From: Comamonas sp. KCTC 72670
GTDB taxonomy: Bacteria; Myxococcota; Myxococcia; Myxococcales; Myxococcaceae
Direction: 5' to 3'
NCBI GenBank assembly: GCA_014656495.1
Contig: BNCN01000012.1
Span: forward strand, 50,086 to 114,085
DNA: 64,000 nucleotides
The position numbers and the translations under genes were made by a program. Below the pieces are notes generated by a model. That model saw nothing but the letters and a program-made list of their open reading frames with translations. It was not told the origin of the DNA and made no database searches. Below, piece after piece: positions 20,364 through 27,503 of the stretch. Every line of letters starts with the position of its first letter. Positions within the stretch are counted from its first letter, which is position 1.

Positions 20364-20383
20364 GCTCGCTCGGCGGAGCGAGC
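20364..20383. terminator. Hairpin upstream of the serine hydrolase
   Basis: 8-bp stem GCTCGCTC and GAGCGAGC around GGCG, 62 bases before the hydrolase start. It may serve as part of the hydrolase leader; no T-tract. Confidence 0.3.
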
Positions 20384-20420
20384 AGCGAAGCGGGCGGCCT
20401 TCGCGCCGCGAGCCCACGAA

Positions 20421-20447
20421 GGCGCGCGGACCCGAAGTCCGCGCGCC
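20421..20447 (-). terminator. Strong hairpin after the lyase gene
   Basis: 11-bp perfect stem GGCGCGCGGAC and GTCCGCGCGCC with loop CCGAA, 10 bases after the lyase stop. Stable GC stem but no U-rich tail on the minus strand. Confidence 0.55.
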
Positions 20448-20456
20448 CTCCGTGGC

Positions 20457-21515
20457 TCAGCTCCTGCGGCGGCGGTACCCCGCCAGCCCCATCAACCCCA
20501 GCAGCGCGAAGGCCGCCGCGGAACCACCGGTGCTGCTGCACCCCGCCCGCGCGGTGACATTGTCATCCGGGGAGATGCCGCCGGGCGGAGGCACGTTCGG
20601 CCAGCCCTCCGTGCCCGCATCACCCTGTGACACCGGCGTCCCCGCGTCCGTCTCGGGCTCCTCGGAACCTTCACCCGGGTCCACCGGGTCCGGGTCCACG
20701 GGTGAACCGGCGTCCTGGGGGGAACCCGCGTCCACCGGCGAGCCCGCGTCCACTGGAGAACCCGCATCCGGCGTCCCCGCGTCCACGGGAGGCGGCTCCG
20801 GCTCCGGCTTCGGCGTGAGCACGTCCGACAGCGCCGTCGCCTGGATGAAACCGTCGTGGTAGACGACGCCCACCGGCTTCACCGTGTCGCTCCGGTAGAG
20901 GCCAATCTTCAGATAGTTCCGCTGCCCCTTGTACATCGTCATCGCGGCGCGCTTGGGCAGCACCTTCTCCTGGTTGTGCCACAGCTCGACGAAGCCCACC
21001 TTCGGGTCCGACGACCACTTCGCGCGCAGGATGAACTCGTGCCACACGCCCCGGGTGAGCTTCGTGCGCCAGGGAATCTCGGCGGTGCCCGGGAGCGACA
21101 GCAGGATCTGCTCGCCCCGGACGTAGAACTCCACCGGCGGCGAGCCGCAGCACCCGTCGTGGTGCCACTGCGTGAAGAGCTGCCACGTGTCCACGCTGGG
21201 GAAGTCGTTCGCGAACATCACCTTCCAGCGGTAGTAGTACTCGGAGCCCACCGCCTCGTTGCTGATGTAGACGAGCTCGTTGCGATTCCCGCTGGCGTTG
21301 ATGGGGTCGTCGCCCTGATGCACCGTCGCCTTCAGGGCGTATTTGCCTTCAGCCACCGGTGATGTGACGACCTGGAGCCGGTTCGCGTTGACCATCTGCG
21401 CACGGGAGTACTGCGAGCGGTCACCCGTCTCGAAGTCCCCCCGCCACACAATGCCTGCCATGGCGAGCCCGGGGACACACCACATCACAAGCCATACGGG
21501 GATAAAGGCTCTCAA
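20457..21515 (-). CDS. Secreted polysaccharide lyase-like protein with MYXO-CTERM tail
   Basis: 352 residues if started at TTG 21515. A signal peptide (LRAFIPVWLVMWC to LAMAG) leads to a beta-rich domain similar to heparin lyase I/polysaccharide lyase family 20-type jelly rolls: GDFETGDRSQYS, HQGDDPINASGNRNEL, YYYRWKVMFAND, SVDTWQLFTQWHHDGCCG, FVELWHNQEKVLPKR. It should cleave or bind an extracellular polysaccharide. After about residue 240 comes a low-complexity Asp-Ala-Gly-Ser-Pro/Val linker, then the C-terminal sorting signature: a Gly-Cys-Ser motif, an Ala/Leu-rich helix and YRRRRS. The TTG start is favoured because GAGGA precedes it and because no ATG in frame gives a sensible signal. 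It is divergent from astA. Confidence 0.8.
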   Translation of the reverse strand: MRAFIPVWLVMWCVPGLAMAGIVWRGDFETGDRSQYSRAQMVNANRLQVVTSPVAEGKYALKATVHQGDDPINASGNRNELVYISNEAVGSEYYYRWKVMFANDFPSVDTWQLFTQWHHDGCCGSPPVEFYVRGEQILLSLPGTAEIPWRTKLTRGVWHEFILRAKWSSDPKVGFVELWHNQEKVLPKRAAMTMYKGQRNYLKIGLYRSDTVKPVGVVYHDGFIQATALSDVLTPKPEPEPPPVDAGTPDAGSPVDAGSPVDAGSPQDAGSPVDPDPVDPGEGSEEPETDAGTPVSQGDAGTEGWPNVPPPGGISPDDNVTARAGCSSTGGSAAAFALLGLMGLAGYRRRRS

Positions 21516-21828
21516 AAGACATCCTCGCAAAGGTTTGGAATGCAACGACCAGCGCACCGTACAGCAATCGGTTCCGTGCTTCATTCCCCCCGCAAAACCT
21601 TCCCACTGGCCCGGCAAGTGGGCAGCCAGACATGCAAGCCCTTGAATGTTTCACGCCATGTTTCACGTCGCGCGCGGTGCGGCTGACACACTCCGGCCGT
21701 CCTGGCAAGCCGTCCGCAACACGTCGCGTCATCAACACGCCGGACAACCTTCAAGCTGACGGGTGGCACGTGTGGGGTATGGTCTCCCCTTTCCGGCGCT
21801 CCATCACAGGGGCGTCCCGAGTGTCCCC
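21516..21828. other. 313-bp divergent intergenic region, lyase and astA
   Basis: Slightly AT-richer than its surroundings. It holds the twin 10-mers at 21646-21667 and a minor inverted repeat CCCACT/AGTGGG at 21602-21622. No small reading frame with a ribosome site was seen. It probably contains the promoters of both divergent genes. Confidence 0.6.
21646..21667 (-). promoter_or_regulatory. Twin ATGTTTCACG repeats, possible ECF-type promoter
   Basis: Two copies of ATGTTTCACG start 12 bases apart (21646 and 21658). On the minus strand the copy nearer the lyase gene gives GAAAC, followed 16 bases later by GTCT (plus-strand AGAC at 21628-21631), the layout of ECF sigma promoters. The predicted start would lie about 105 bases before the lyase TTG. 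Two evenly spaced copies also fit a regulator-binding pair. Confidence 0.35.
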
Positions 21829-22854
21829 ATGCTTGTCCTGCGTGACGTCCAGAAGACCGACCTGCCCGGGCTCAAAAGGCTCGCGGCCGTGCTGAACACG
21901 GTGAACCTGCCGAACAACGAGGAAACGCTCTCGGCCATCGTGGACACGTCGGTGAAGAGCTTCGCGGGCAAGGTGAAGAACCCCTTCGAGCGCGAGTACC
22001 TGTTCGTGCTGGAGGACGTGCGCAACAGCCTCATCATCGGCACGTCGATGATCATCGCGCAGCACGGCACCTACGAGGCCCCGCACATCTATTACGAGGT
22101 GAGCGAGCGCGAGCACTACTCCGCGTCCCTCTCCCGTCACCTTCGCCACAAGGTCCTCTCCATCGCCTACAACTACGAAGGCCCCACGGAAGTGGGCGGC
22201 CTCGTGGTGGACCCGCCCTACCGCGCCACGCCGGACAAACCCGGCAAGCAGCTGTCCTACGGGCGCTTCCTCTTCATCGCCATGCACCGGCGGCTGTTCC
22301 GCCCCCGCGTGCTGGCGGAGCTGCTGCCCCCGCTGATGCCTGACGGCCGCAGCCTGCTCTGGGAGGCCTGCGGCAAGAAGTTCACCGGCCTCACCTACCA
22401 GGAGGCGGACCGCCTCAGCCGGCAGAACAAGGAGTTCATCAAGGAGCTCTTCCCCGCCTCGGACATCTACGCGTCGCTCTTCCCCGCGCGCGTGCAGAAG
22501 GTGCTCGGCGAGGTGGGCCCGCAGACGCGCGGCGTGCAGCGCATGCTGGAGCGCATCGGCTTCAAGTACATGGAGCGCATCGACCCGTTCGACGGCGGCC
22601 CGCACTTCGAGGCCGACACCGGCGACATCTCCCTGGTCCGCAAGTTCCGCACGCTCAAGGTGGCGGACGGCGACTTCGACATGGAGGGAGACGACGTGCT
22701 CGTGGCGGTGGAGAGCGACTCTGGCCGCAACCGCTTCCGCTCCGTGCGCTGCCAGGCCCGGCTGGAGAACACCCAGGCCTTCCTGCCCGCGCGCGCCAAG
22801 GAGGTGCTGGACGTCCAGCCCGGCTCGAAGGTGTCCATCATCCCCTTCGAGTAG
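21829..22854 (+). CDS. astA: Arginine N-succinyltransferase
   Basis: 341 residues, the family length. It transfers succinyl from succinyl-CoA to arginine, the first step of the AST arginine-degradation pathway. Family features: DLPGLKRLAA, NNEETLSAIVD, SFAGKVKNP, GRFLFIAMHR, FTGLTYQEADRLSRQNKEFI and IDPFDGGPHFEA. No other ast gene is seen within the window, so downstream steps must be elsewhere, or the enzyme acts on other substrates. Start ATG 21829 gives the family N-terminus MLVLRDVQKTD; the ribosome site is weak. It converges with the transglutaminase gene 12 bases on. Confidence 0.93.
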   Translation: MLVLRDVQKTDLPGLKRLAAVLNTVNLPNNEETLSAIVDTSVKSFAGKVKNPFEREYLFVLEDVRNSLIIGTSMIIAQHGTYEAPHIYYEVSEREHYSASLSRHLRHKVLSIAYNYEGPTEVGGLVVDPPYRATPDKPGKQLSYGRFLFIAMHRRLFRPRVLAELLPPLMPDGRSLLWEACGKKFTGLTYQEADRLSRQNKEFIKELFPASDIYASLFPARVQKVLGEVGPQTRGVQRMLERIGFKYMERIDPFDGGPHFEADTGDISLVRKFRTLKVADGDFDMEGDDVLVAVESDSGRNRFRSVRCQARLENTQAFLPARAKEVLDVQPGSKVSIIPFE

Positions 22855-22866
22855 CAGCGCCGCGCT

Positions 22867-23889
22867 TCAAGGCTGGCGCACCACCCGGTGCGCCCCTCGG
22901 AGCAGCGCCAGCCACCGCGCCCCCGCCTCCAGCGCCGGCCCCTGGGCATCCGCCAGCGCCAGGGGCAGGTGGGTGCGCGGCGTCACGGGGTCCAGCGAGG
23001 TGGGGTCCAGGTCCAGCGTCCCGCCGGACTTCAGCGCCACGCGCACCCAGGCGTGGGGCCTCGCGGGCCCGCCGTCCACCACCAGCAGCCCGTGCACCAG
23101 CGCCACGCGGACACCCTGCGCGCGGGCCCTCGCGGCGAAGCGCAGCGCGTGCGCCAGACACCCGCCCGCCTCGCCCTCCCCGGCCTCGTTCCAGTCCGCG
23201 CCCCCCGGGACCTTCTCCGGGAAGGCCGCGTGGACCTCCGCCGACAGCGCCCGGGCCGCGCGCGGCGTCCACGGCGTCATGCCCTCCAGGCGGGCGGGCA
23301 CCGGGAGGGGCGGCTCCAGCGTCAGCGCGCCTCGCGCACCCGAGCCCTCCACGGGGAGCCCGTCCGCGAAGAGCTCCGGCGGCGGGCGCAGCCGTTCTCC
23401 GGGCCTCGCGAGCGTGAAGCGGGCGTCGCCCACATCCAGCGCCTCCATGCGCCCGTCGTCGCCGTAACGCGCCACGAAGGGCGTGCCCAGCAGCGTGCCC
23501 TCCACACGGCGGCCCTCCACGGTGGAGACGCAGTGCGCTCCTTCGCGGCCCGTCAGCTCCTCCCGGCCCACGGCGCAGCCCACGGGGGGGATGCCCCTCC
23601 AGAGCCACAGCGCCTGCGGCACGGCCTGCGTGCCCCGCACCCGACCCTGGGCGTCCACCTGCAGCGTCTGCTCGCGGCGGCGCTCCCCGGCCTTTCCAGC
23701 CCGCGTGTGCAGGTGCTGGCTGAGGTAGGTGAACCGGCCGGGCTCCAGCGTCAGCGTCACCGTGCCCACGGGCACGCCGCGCCAGGAGAAGACGTAGCGC
23801 GTCGACGCCGCCACGGGCTCGCGCCCCTCGCCGGGATTTTCAGACTTCACCGGGAGAGTCAGGAGCAGCAGCGCGAGCAGGGTGGCCAC
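22867..23889 (-). CDS. Secreted transglutaminase-like (Cys-His-Asp) protein
   Basis: 340 residues. The N-terminal MATLLALLLLTLPVKS is a short signal peptide. The first 200 residues are beta-rich and variable. The C-terminal domain has the transglutaminase-like triad: Cys in GGCLAHALRFA, His in RPHAWVRVAL and Asp in GTLDLDPTS, in the right order. Such proteins are peptidases or peptide crosslinkers acting outside the cell. Gene order places it back to back with the receptor-SBP fusion (62-base gap), so the two share a promoter region. Start ATG 23889 gives the signal peptide. Confidence 0.82.
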   Translation of the reverse strand: MATLLALLLLTLPVKSENPGEGREPVAASTRYVFSWRGVPVGTVTLTLEPGRFTYLSQHLHTRAGKAGERRREQTLQVDAQGRVRGTQAVPQALWLWRGIPPVGCAVGREELTGREGAHCVSTVEGRRVEGTLLGTPFVARYGDDGRMEALDVGDARFTLARPGERLRPPPELFADGLPVEGSGARGALTLEPPLPVPARLEGMTPWTPRAARALSAEVHAAFPEKVPGGADWNEAGEGEAGGCLAHALRFAARARAQGVRVALVHGLLVVDGGPARPHAWVRVALKSGGTLDLDPTSLDPVTPRTHLPLALADAQGPALEAGARWLALLRGAHRVVRQP

Positions 23890-23951
23890 GGCCCCAGTGT
23901 GCGGCGTTTTGAGGACCGGCGCGAGAAGGCGGAGTAGCGTTCCAGTCCTTC

Positions 23952-26900
23952 ATGGGCGCCAAACGGTACCTGTTCACGTTCGGCCTGGCGGCAGGGCTGG
24001 TCTCCGCGCTCCTCCTCGGAGGACTGCTGCGAGCCGTGTCCGGGGCGCCGCTGCCGAGCACCACCTGGGCCGTGGTGCTGCTCGCCACGCCCGCGCTCTA
24101 TCTGACCGGCGGCTATGTCGCGTGGTTCCGCTGGGCCGCGCAGCGGCGGCGGCTGCGGCGGCACGTCATGGCGCGGCTGGCGGAGGGCGACCTCACCACC
24201 ACCGTGGGCCCCCGCTACGAGGGCCACGAGGACGTGCGCCGGCTCATCCTGTCCCTGCGGCGCGCCCTGGCGCAGGTGCAGCGGGTGACGGCCAACCTGC
24301 ACCGCACCAGCACGGACGTGAGCGGACAGGCGCGGATGCTGCTGGAGGCCGCCCGGCGGCAGGGCGGCGCGGTGGAGCGCACGCTGGAGGCCGTCAGCGG
24401 CATGGGCGGCAGCCTCCAGGTGGCCGGCAAGCGCGTGCACCAACTGGAGGTCTTCGCCGTCGACACCACCGGCGCGCTGCTGGAGATGACCGAGCGACTG
24501 GAGCAGGTGGTGGACTCGCTCGCGCAGGTCAACACCTTCGCCCACAACACCACGTCGCTGATGCAGGCCATGGCCGAGCGCATGGCCAACATCGCCGCGT
24601 CCGGCGACGAGCTGGGCCGCTTCGCCAGCGAGGCCGAGGACTTCGTGGCCGCGGTGGAGGGCGGCATCGACTCGGTGCGCCGCCGCGCGAACGAGACGAA
24701 CCAGCTGGCCATCGCCGTGACGGCCACCGCCGAGCGCGGTGAAGTGCTGGTGGGCGACAGCGTCAAGGGCATGTACCGGGTGGAGGAGACGGTCCGGAAG
24801 GCCGCCGAGCTGATGGAGATGCTGGGCACGCGCTCGATGGAAATCGGGCGCATCGTCGACGTCATCCAGGAGATCGCCGACCAGACGAACCTGCTGGCCC
24901 TCAACGCCGCCATCATCGCGGCCCAGGCCGGCGTGCACGGGCGTCCGTTCGGCGTCGTGGCCAACGAGATTCGCAACCTGGCCGAGCGCACCACGCGCTC
25001 CACGCGCGAAATCGGCGCCATGGTCGCGGGCGTTCGCGACGCGGTGCAGACCGCCGTGACGCTGGTGCAGGAAGGCCGCGAGCAGGCCACCACGGGCGTC
25101 GCGCTGGGCGACCGCGCCGCGGAGGCCCTGGTGGAGATTCGCACCATCACCCAGCGCACCTTCACCGCCGTGGAGGCCACGGTGGCGGAGACGCAGCGGC
25201 TGGAGGCCCAGGGCGCCACCGTCGTGGAGGCCAGCCGCCGCGTGGCCCTGCGGGTGGAGGACGTCACGCGCATGGCCATCGAGCAGTCCGGCCACGCGCG
25301 CGAGCTGCTGCGGCAGACGCAGGAGATGGCCCGCGTGGGCCAGGGCGCCTCGCAGAAGGCCGAGGCCCAGGCGCGCACGGGGCGGGACTTGTCCGAGTCC
25401 GTGGTGCGCTTGAGCGCGGCGCTCGAGGAGCTGCGCTCGGCCAACGTGGTGCTCACCAAGGCCGACGCCGCCATCCGCGAGGAGGTCGCGCAGGTGCGCG
25501 AGGACGCCCGCCGGGTCATCCGCATCGGCGACGGGCTGACGCGCACCGTGGACCAGCTCGCCCACGAAGCCGAGGGCCTGGAAGCCGAGGTGTACCACTT
25601 CAAGCTGCCCACGCCCCGCCCTGGCGGCACGCTGCGCGTGGGCCTGCATCAGACGGCCTCGCTGCGGAACCGGCAGGCCGTGGACCCGCTCTTCAGCGTG
25701 GAGAACCAGGTCTCCGAGCTCACCGCGTGCGTGTTCTCCACGCTCGTGCGCCGGCAGGACGGCGGACTGGAGCCCGACCTCGCCGAGCGCTGGGACGCCG
25801 ACCCGTCCGCGCGCCGCTACCGCTTCTATCTGCGCCGGGGCGTCACCTTCCATGACGGCACGCTGCTCACCGCCACCGACGTGAAGCGGCACCTGGAGCG
25901 GCTGCTGGACCCGGCGCTCCGCTCGCCCGACCGGAGTCTCCTGGAGGACGTGGAGGGCGCTCCCGAGTACGCCGCCGGCATGGCGCGCGACGTGTCCGGC
26001 CTGGAGGTGCTCGACGACCACACGCTGGAGATTCGCCTGCGCGAGCCCAAGGCGTTCTTCCTCCAGCTCATGGCGCTCACCGCCACGGCGGTGGCCCGGA
26101 CGGACGCGAGCGGGCGGCTGGTGGGCACCGGGCCCTTCCGGCTCCTCACGCTGGAGCCGGAGCGCGTGGTGCTGGAGCGCAATCCCGCCTACTGGCGCAC
26201 CAGCGCGACGATGGTGGACCGCTTGGAGTTCGTGCTCACCGGCTCGCGGAAGGAAGCGGTGTCGCTGCTGCGGCAGGGCGCGGTGGACCTGGTGTCATTC
26301 CTGGATACCGAGCACGTGGAGCTGCCGGGCTTGGAGGCCCTGCAGGTGGCCGCCAGCACCACGCCCTCCACCGCCTTCCTGGTGCTCAACCACCGCGAGG
26401 CGCCCTTCGACGACGTGCGCGTCCGGCGCGCGCTCCGGGCGGGCATGGACGTCCAGGCCCTGGTGAGCCAGTTCCATCCCGGTGCCCGCGTGGCGCGCTC
26501 GCTGACGCCGCCGGAGCTGCTGGACGACGCGGACATGGGCCCGCTGCCCACGCCCAACGTGGCGCTCGCGGAGCAATTGCTGCGCGAGGTGGGCCTGCGC
26601 AGGGTGCGGTTGACGCTGCACCGGCCCACGGGGAACGACCATTCCGCGGAGGACGCGGTCCTGTTCCGGCCGCTGCTCCAGGCGGGTTTGCTGGAGCTGC
26701 GCTACGTGGAGATGTCGCGCGAGGAGTACACGGCGCAGGTGACGGAGGGGAAGCTGCCGGCCTTCCGCAACCGCTGGCTCGCCGACTACCCGGACCCGGA
26801 CACCTTCCTCCACTTCCTGCTCCACTCCAGCGCGCAGACGGTGTTCCCCATGGGGTACCGGAACCCGGAGCTGGACCGGCTCACGGCCGAGGCGCGCGTG

Positions 26901-27098
26901 TCCATCGACCCGGAGCTGCGGCGCCAGCTCTACCTGCGCGCGGAGAAGCTGTTCCAGGAGGACTGCCCGCTCATCCCGCTGTACCACGACCGCGCCCACG
27001 CGGCGGCGACCCCCGCCGTGCAGGCCCTGCGGCTGCACCAGACACCGCCGCAGGTGCGCTTCGATGACCTCTGGGTGGACCCGAGCGCGAGCACGTGA
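23952..27098 (+). CDS. Chemoreceptor (MCP) fused to a family-5 substrate-binding protein
   Basis: 1048 residues. Two transmembrane segments (about 7-30 and 38-60) enclose only a tiny external loop. A HAMP-like linker (about 62-117) leads to a long helical signalling region (about 120-545). The hairpin tip is at 307-346: EIADQTNLLALNAA then IIAAQAGVHGRPFGVV. From 557 to the end comes a complete extracytoplasmic-type substrate-binding domain of family 5 (peptide/nickel): LEPDLAERWD, YRFYLRRGVTFHDGT, NHREAPFDDVRVRRAL, YPDPDTFLHFLL. No signal peptide or membrane segment separates the two, so this domain should be cytoplasmic. In the tip, two conserved residues that make E. coli receptor trimer contacts (Glu and Arg of AAxEAAR) are replaced by Ile322 and Gln325. 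ATG 23952 is preceded by GGCGC rather than a strong ribosome site. Confidence 0.9.
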   Translation: MGAKRYLFTFGLAAGLVSALLLGGLLRAVSGAPLPSTTWAVVLLATPALYLTGGYVAWFRWAAQRRRLRRHVMARLAEGDLTTTVGPRYEGHEDVRRLILSLRRALAQVQRVTANLHRTSTDVSGQARMLLEAARRQGGAVERTLEAVSGMGGSLQVAGKRVHQLEVFAVDTTGALLEMTERLEQVVDSLAQVNTFAHNTTSLMQAMAERMANIAASGDELGRFASEAEDFVAAVEGGIDSVRRRANETNQLAIAVTATAERGEVLVGDSVKGMYRVEETVRKAAELMEMLGTRSMEIGRIVDVIQEIADQTNLLALNAAIIAAQAGVHGRPFGVVANEIRNLAERTTRSTREIGAMVAGVRDAVQTAVTLVQEGREQATTGVALGDRAAEALVEIRTITQRTFTAVEATVAETQRLEAQGATVVEASRRVALRVEDVTRMAIEQSGHARELLRQTQEMARVGQGASQKAEAQARTGRDLSESVVRLSAALEELRSANVVLTKADAAIREEVAQVREDARRVIRIGDGLTRTVDQLAHEAEGLEAEVYHFKLPTPRPGGTLRVGLHQTASLRNRQAVDPLFSVENQVSELTACVFSTLVRRQDGGLEPDLAERWDADPSARRYRFYLRRGVTFHDGTLLTATDVKRHLERLLDPALRSPDRSLLEDVEGAPEYAAGMARDVSGLEVLDDHTLEIRLREPKAFFLQLMALTATAVARTDASGRLVGTGPFRLLTLEPERVVLERNPAYWRTSATMVDRLEFVLTGSRKEAVSLLRQGAVDLVSFLDTEHVELPGLEALQVAASTTPSTAFLVLNHREAPFDDVRVRRALRAGMDVQALVSQFHPGARVARSLTPPELLDDADMGPLPTPNVALAEQLLREVGLRRVRLTLHRPTGNDHSAEDAVLFRPLLQAGLLELRYVEMSREEYTAQVTEGKLPAFRNRWLADYPDPDTFLHFLLHSSAQTVFPMGYRNPELDRLTAEARVSIDPELRRQLYLRAEKLFQEDCPLIPLYHDRAHAAATPAVQALRLHQTPPQVRFDDLWVDPSAST

Positions 27099-27126
27099 GG
27101 GCGCAGGATGCTCGCCGGTCACAGCG

Positions 27127-27456
27127 TCAGAGATAGCCCCAGTCGTACATGTCGGCGGGCTCTTCCGTGAGCTCGACTCCGACGAAGCGGCCCTCTTGGA
27201 CGAGGACCTTGGCCCAGAGGTCCACATGACATCGAGGGCACTCGCCCAGACCTCTCGCCCAAAAGCTGTCGTGGGTCAGCGTCACCGTGGGGCCCACCTG
27301 CGGACGCCGCATCGTCGAGGGTCGGTGCAGGACCCCATCCCCCACCCGGAACTCGTCCAACTGCAACACACCGATGAGCGCCTGGAACATGACGTCATCC
27401 GCGCCCCCACAGGCGGGGCACTTCACGGGTGCAATGAACTCGTTGTAGCGGCCCAT
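27127..27456 (-). CDS. Small zinc-ribbon-type hypothetical protein
   Basis: 109 residues, unrecognised. CPACGG near residue 13 and CPRC near 75 are two CxxC pairs 60 residues apart, fit for zinc binding. Between them is a conserved-looking FQALIGVLQLDEFRVGDGVL. The tail is acidic, ending in DMYDWGYL. No signal peptide. Start ATG 27456 has AAGGAG at a good distance; the longer frame to 27693 lies over the Cys-rich gene and is unlikely. It may resemble immunity-like or metal-binding proteins, but no pairing toxin is evident next to it. Confidence 0.7.
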   Translation of the reverse strand: MGRYNEFIAPVKCPACGGADDVMFQALIGVLQLDEFRVGDGVLHRPSTMRRPQVGPTVTLTHDSFWARGLGECPRCHVDLWAKVLVQEGRFVGVELTEEPADMYDWGYL

Positions 27457-27503
27457 GCGGCTCCTTCGCGCGGAGGCGAGTATCCCCGAACGGGCCCGAT
27501 GGC

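Noticed and set aside
20640..20780. Repeated Gly-Ser-Pro-Val units in the lyase as a possible CRISPR or repeat locus
   Set aside because: The units are a protein linker of short, imperfect codon repeats without regular spacers.
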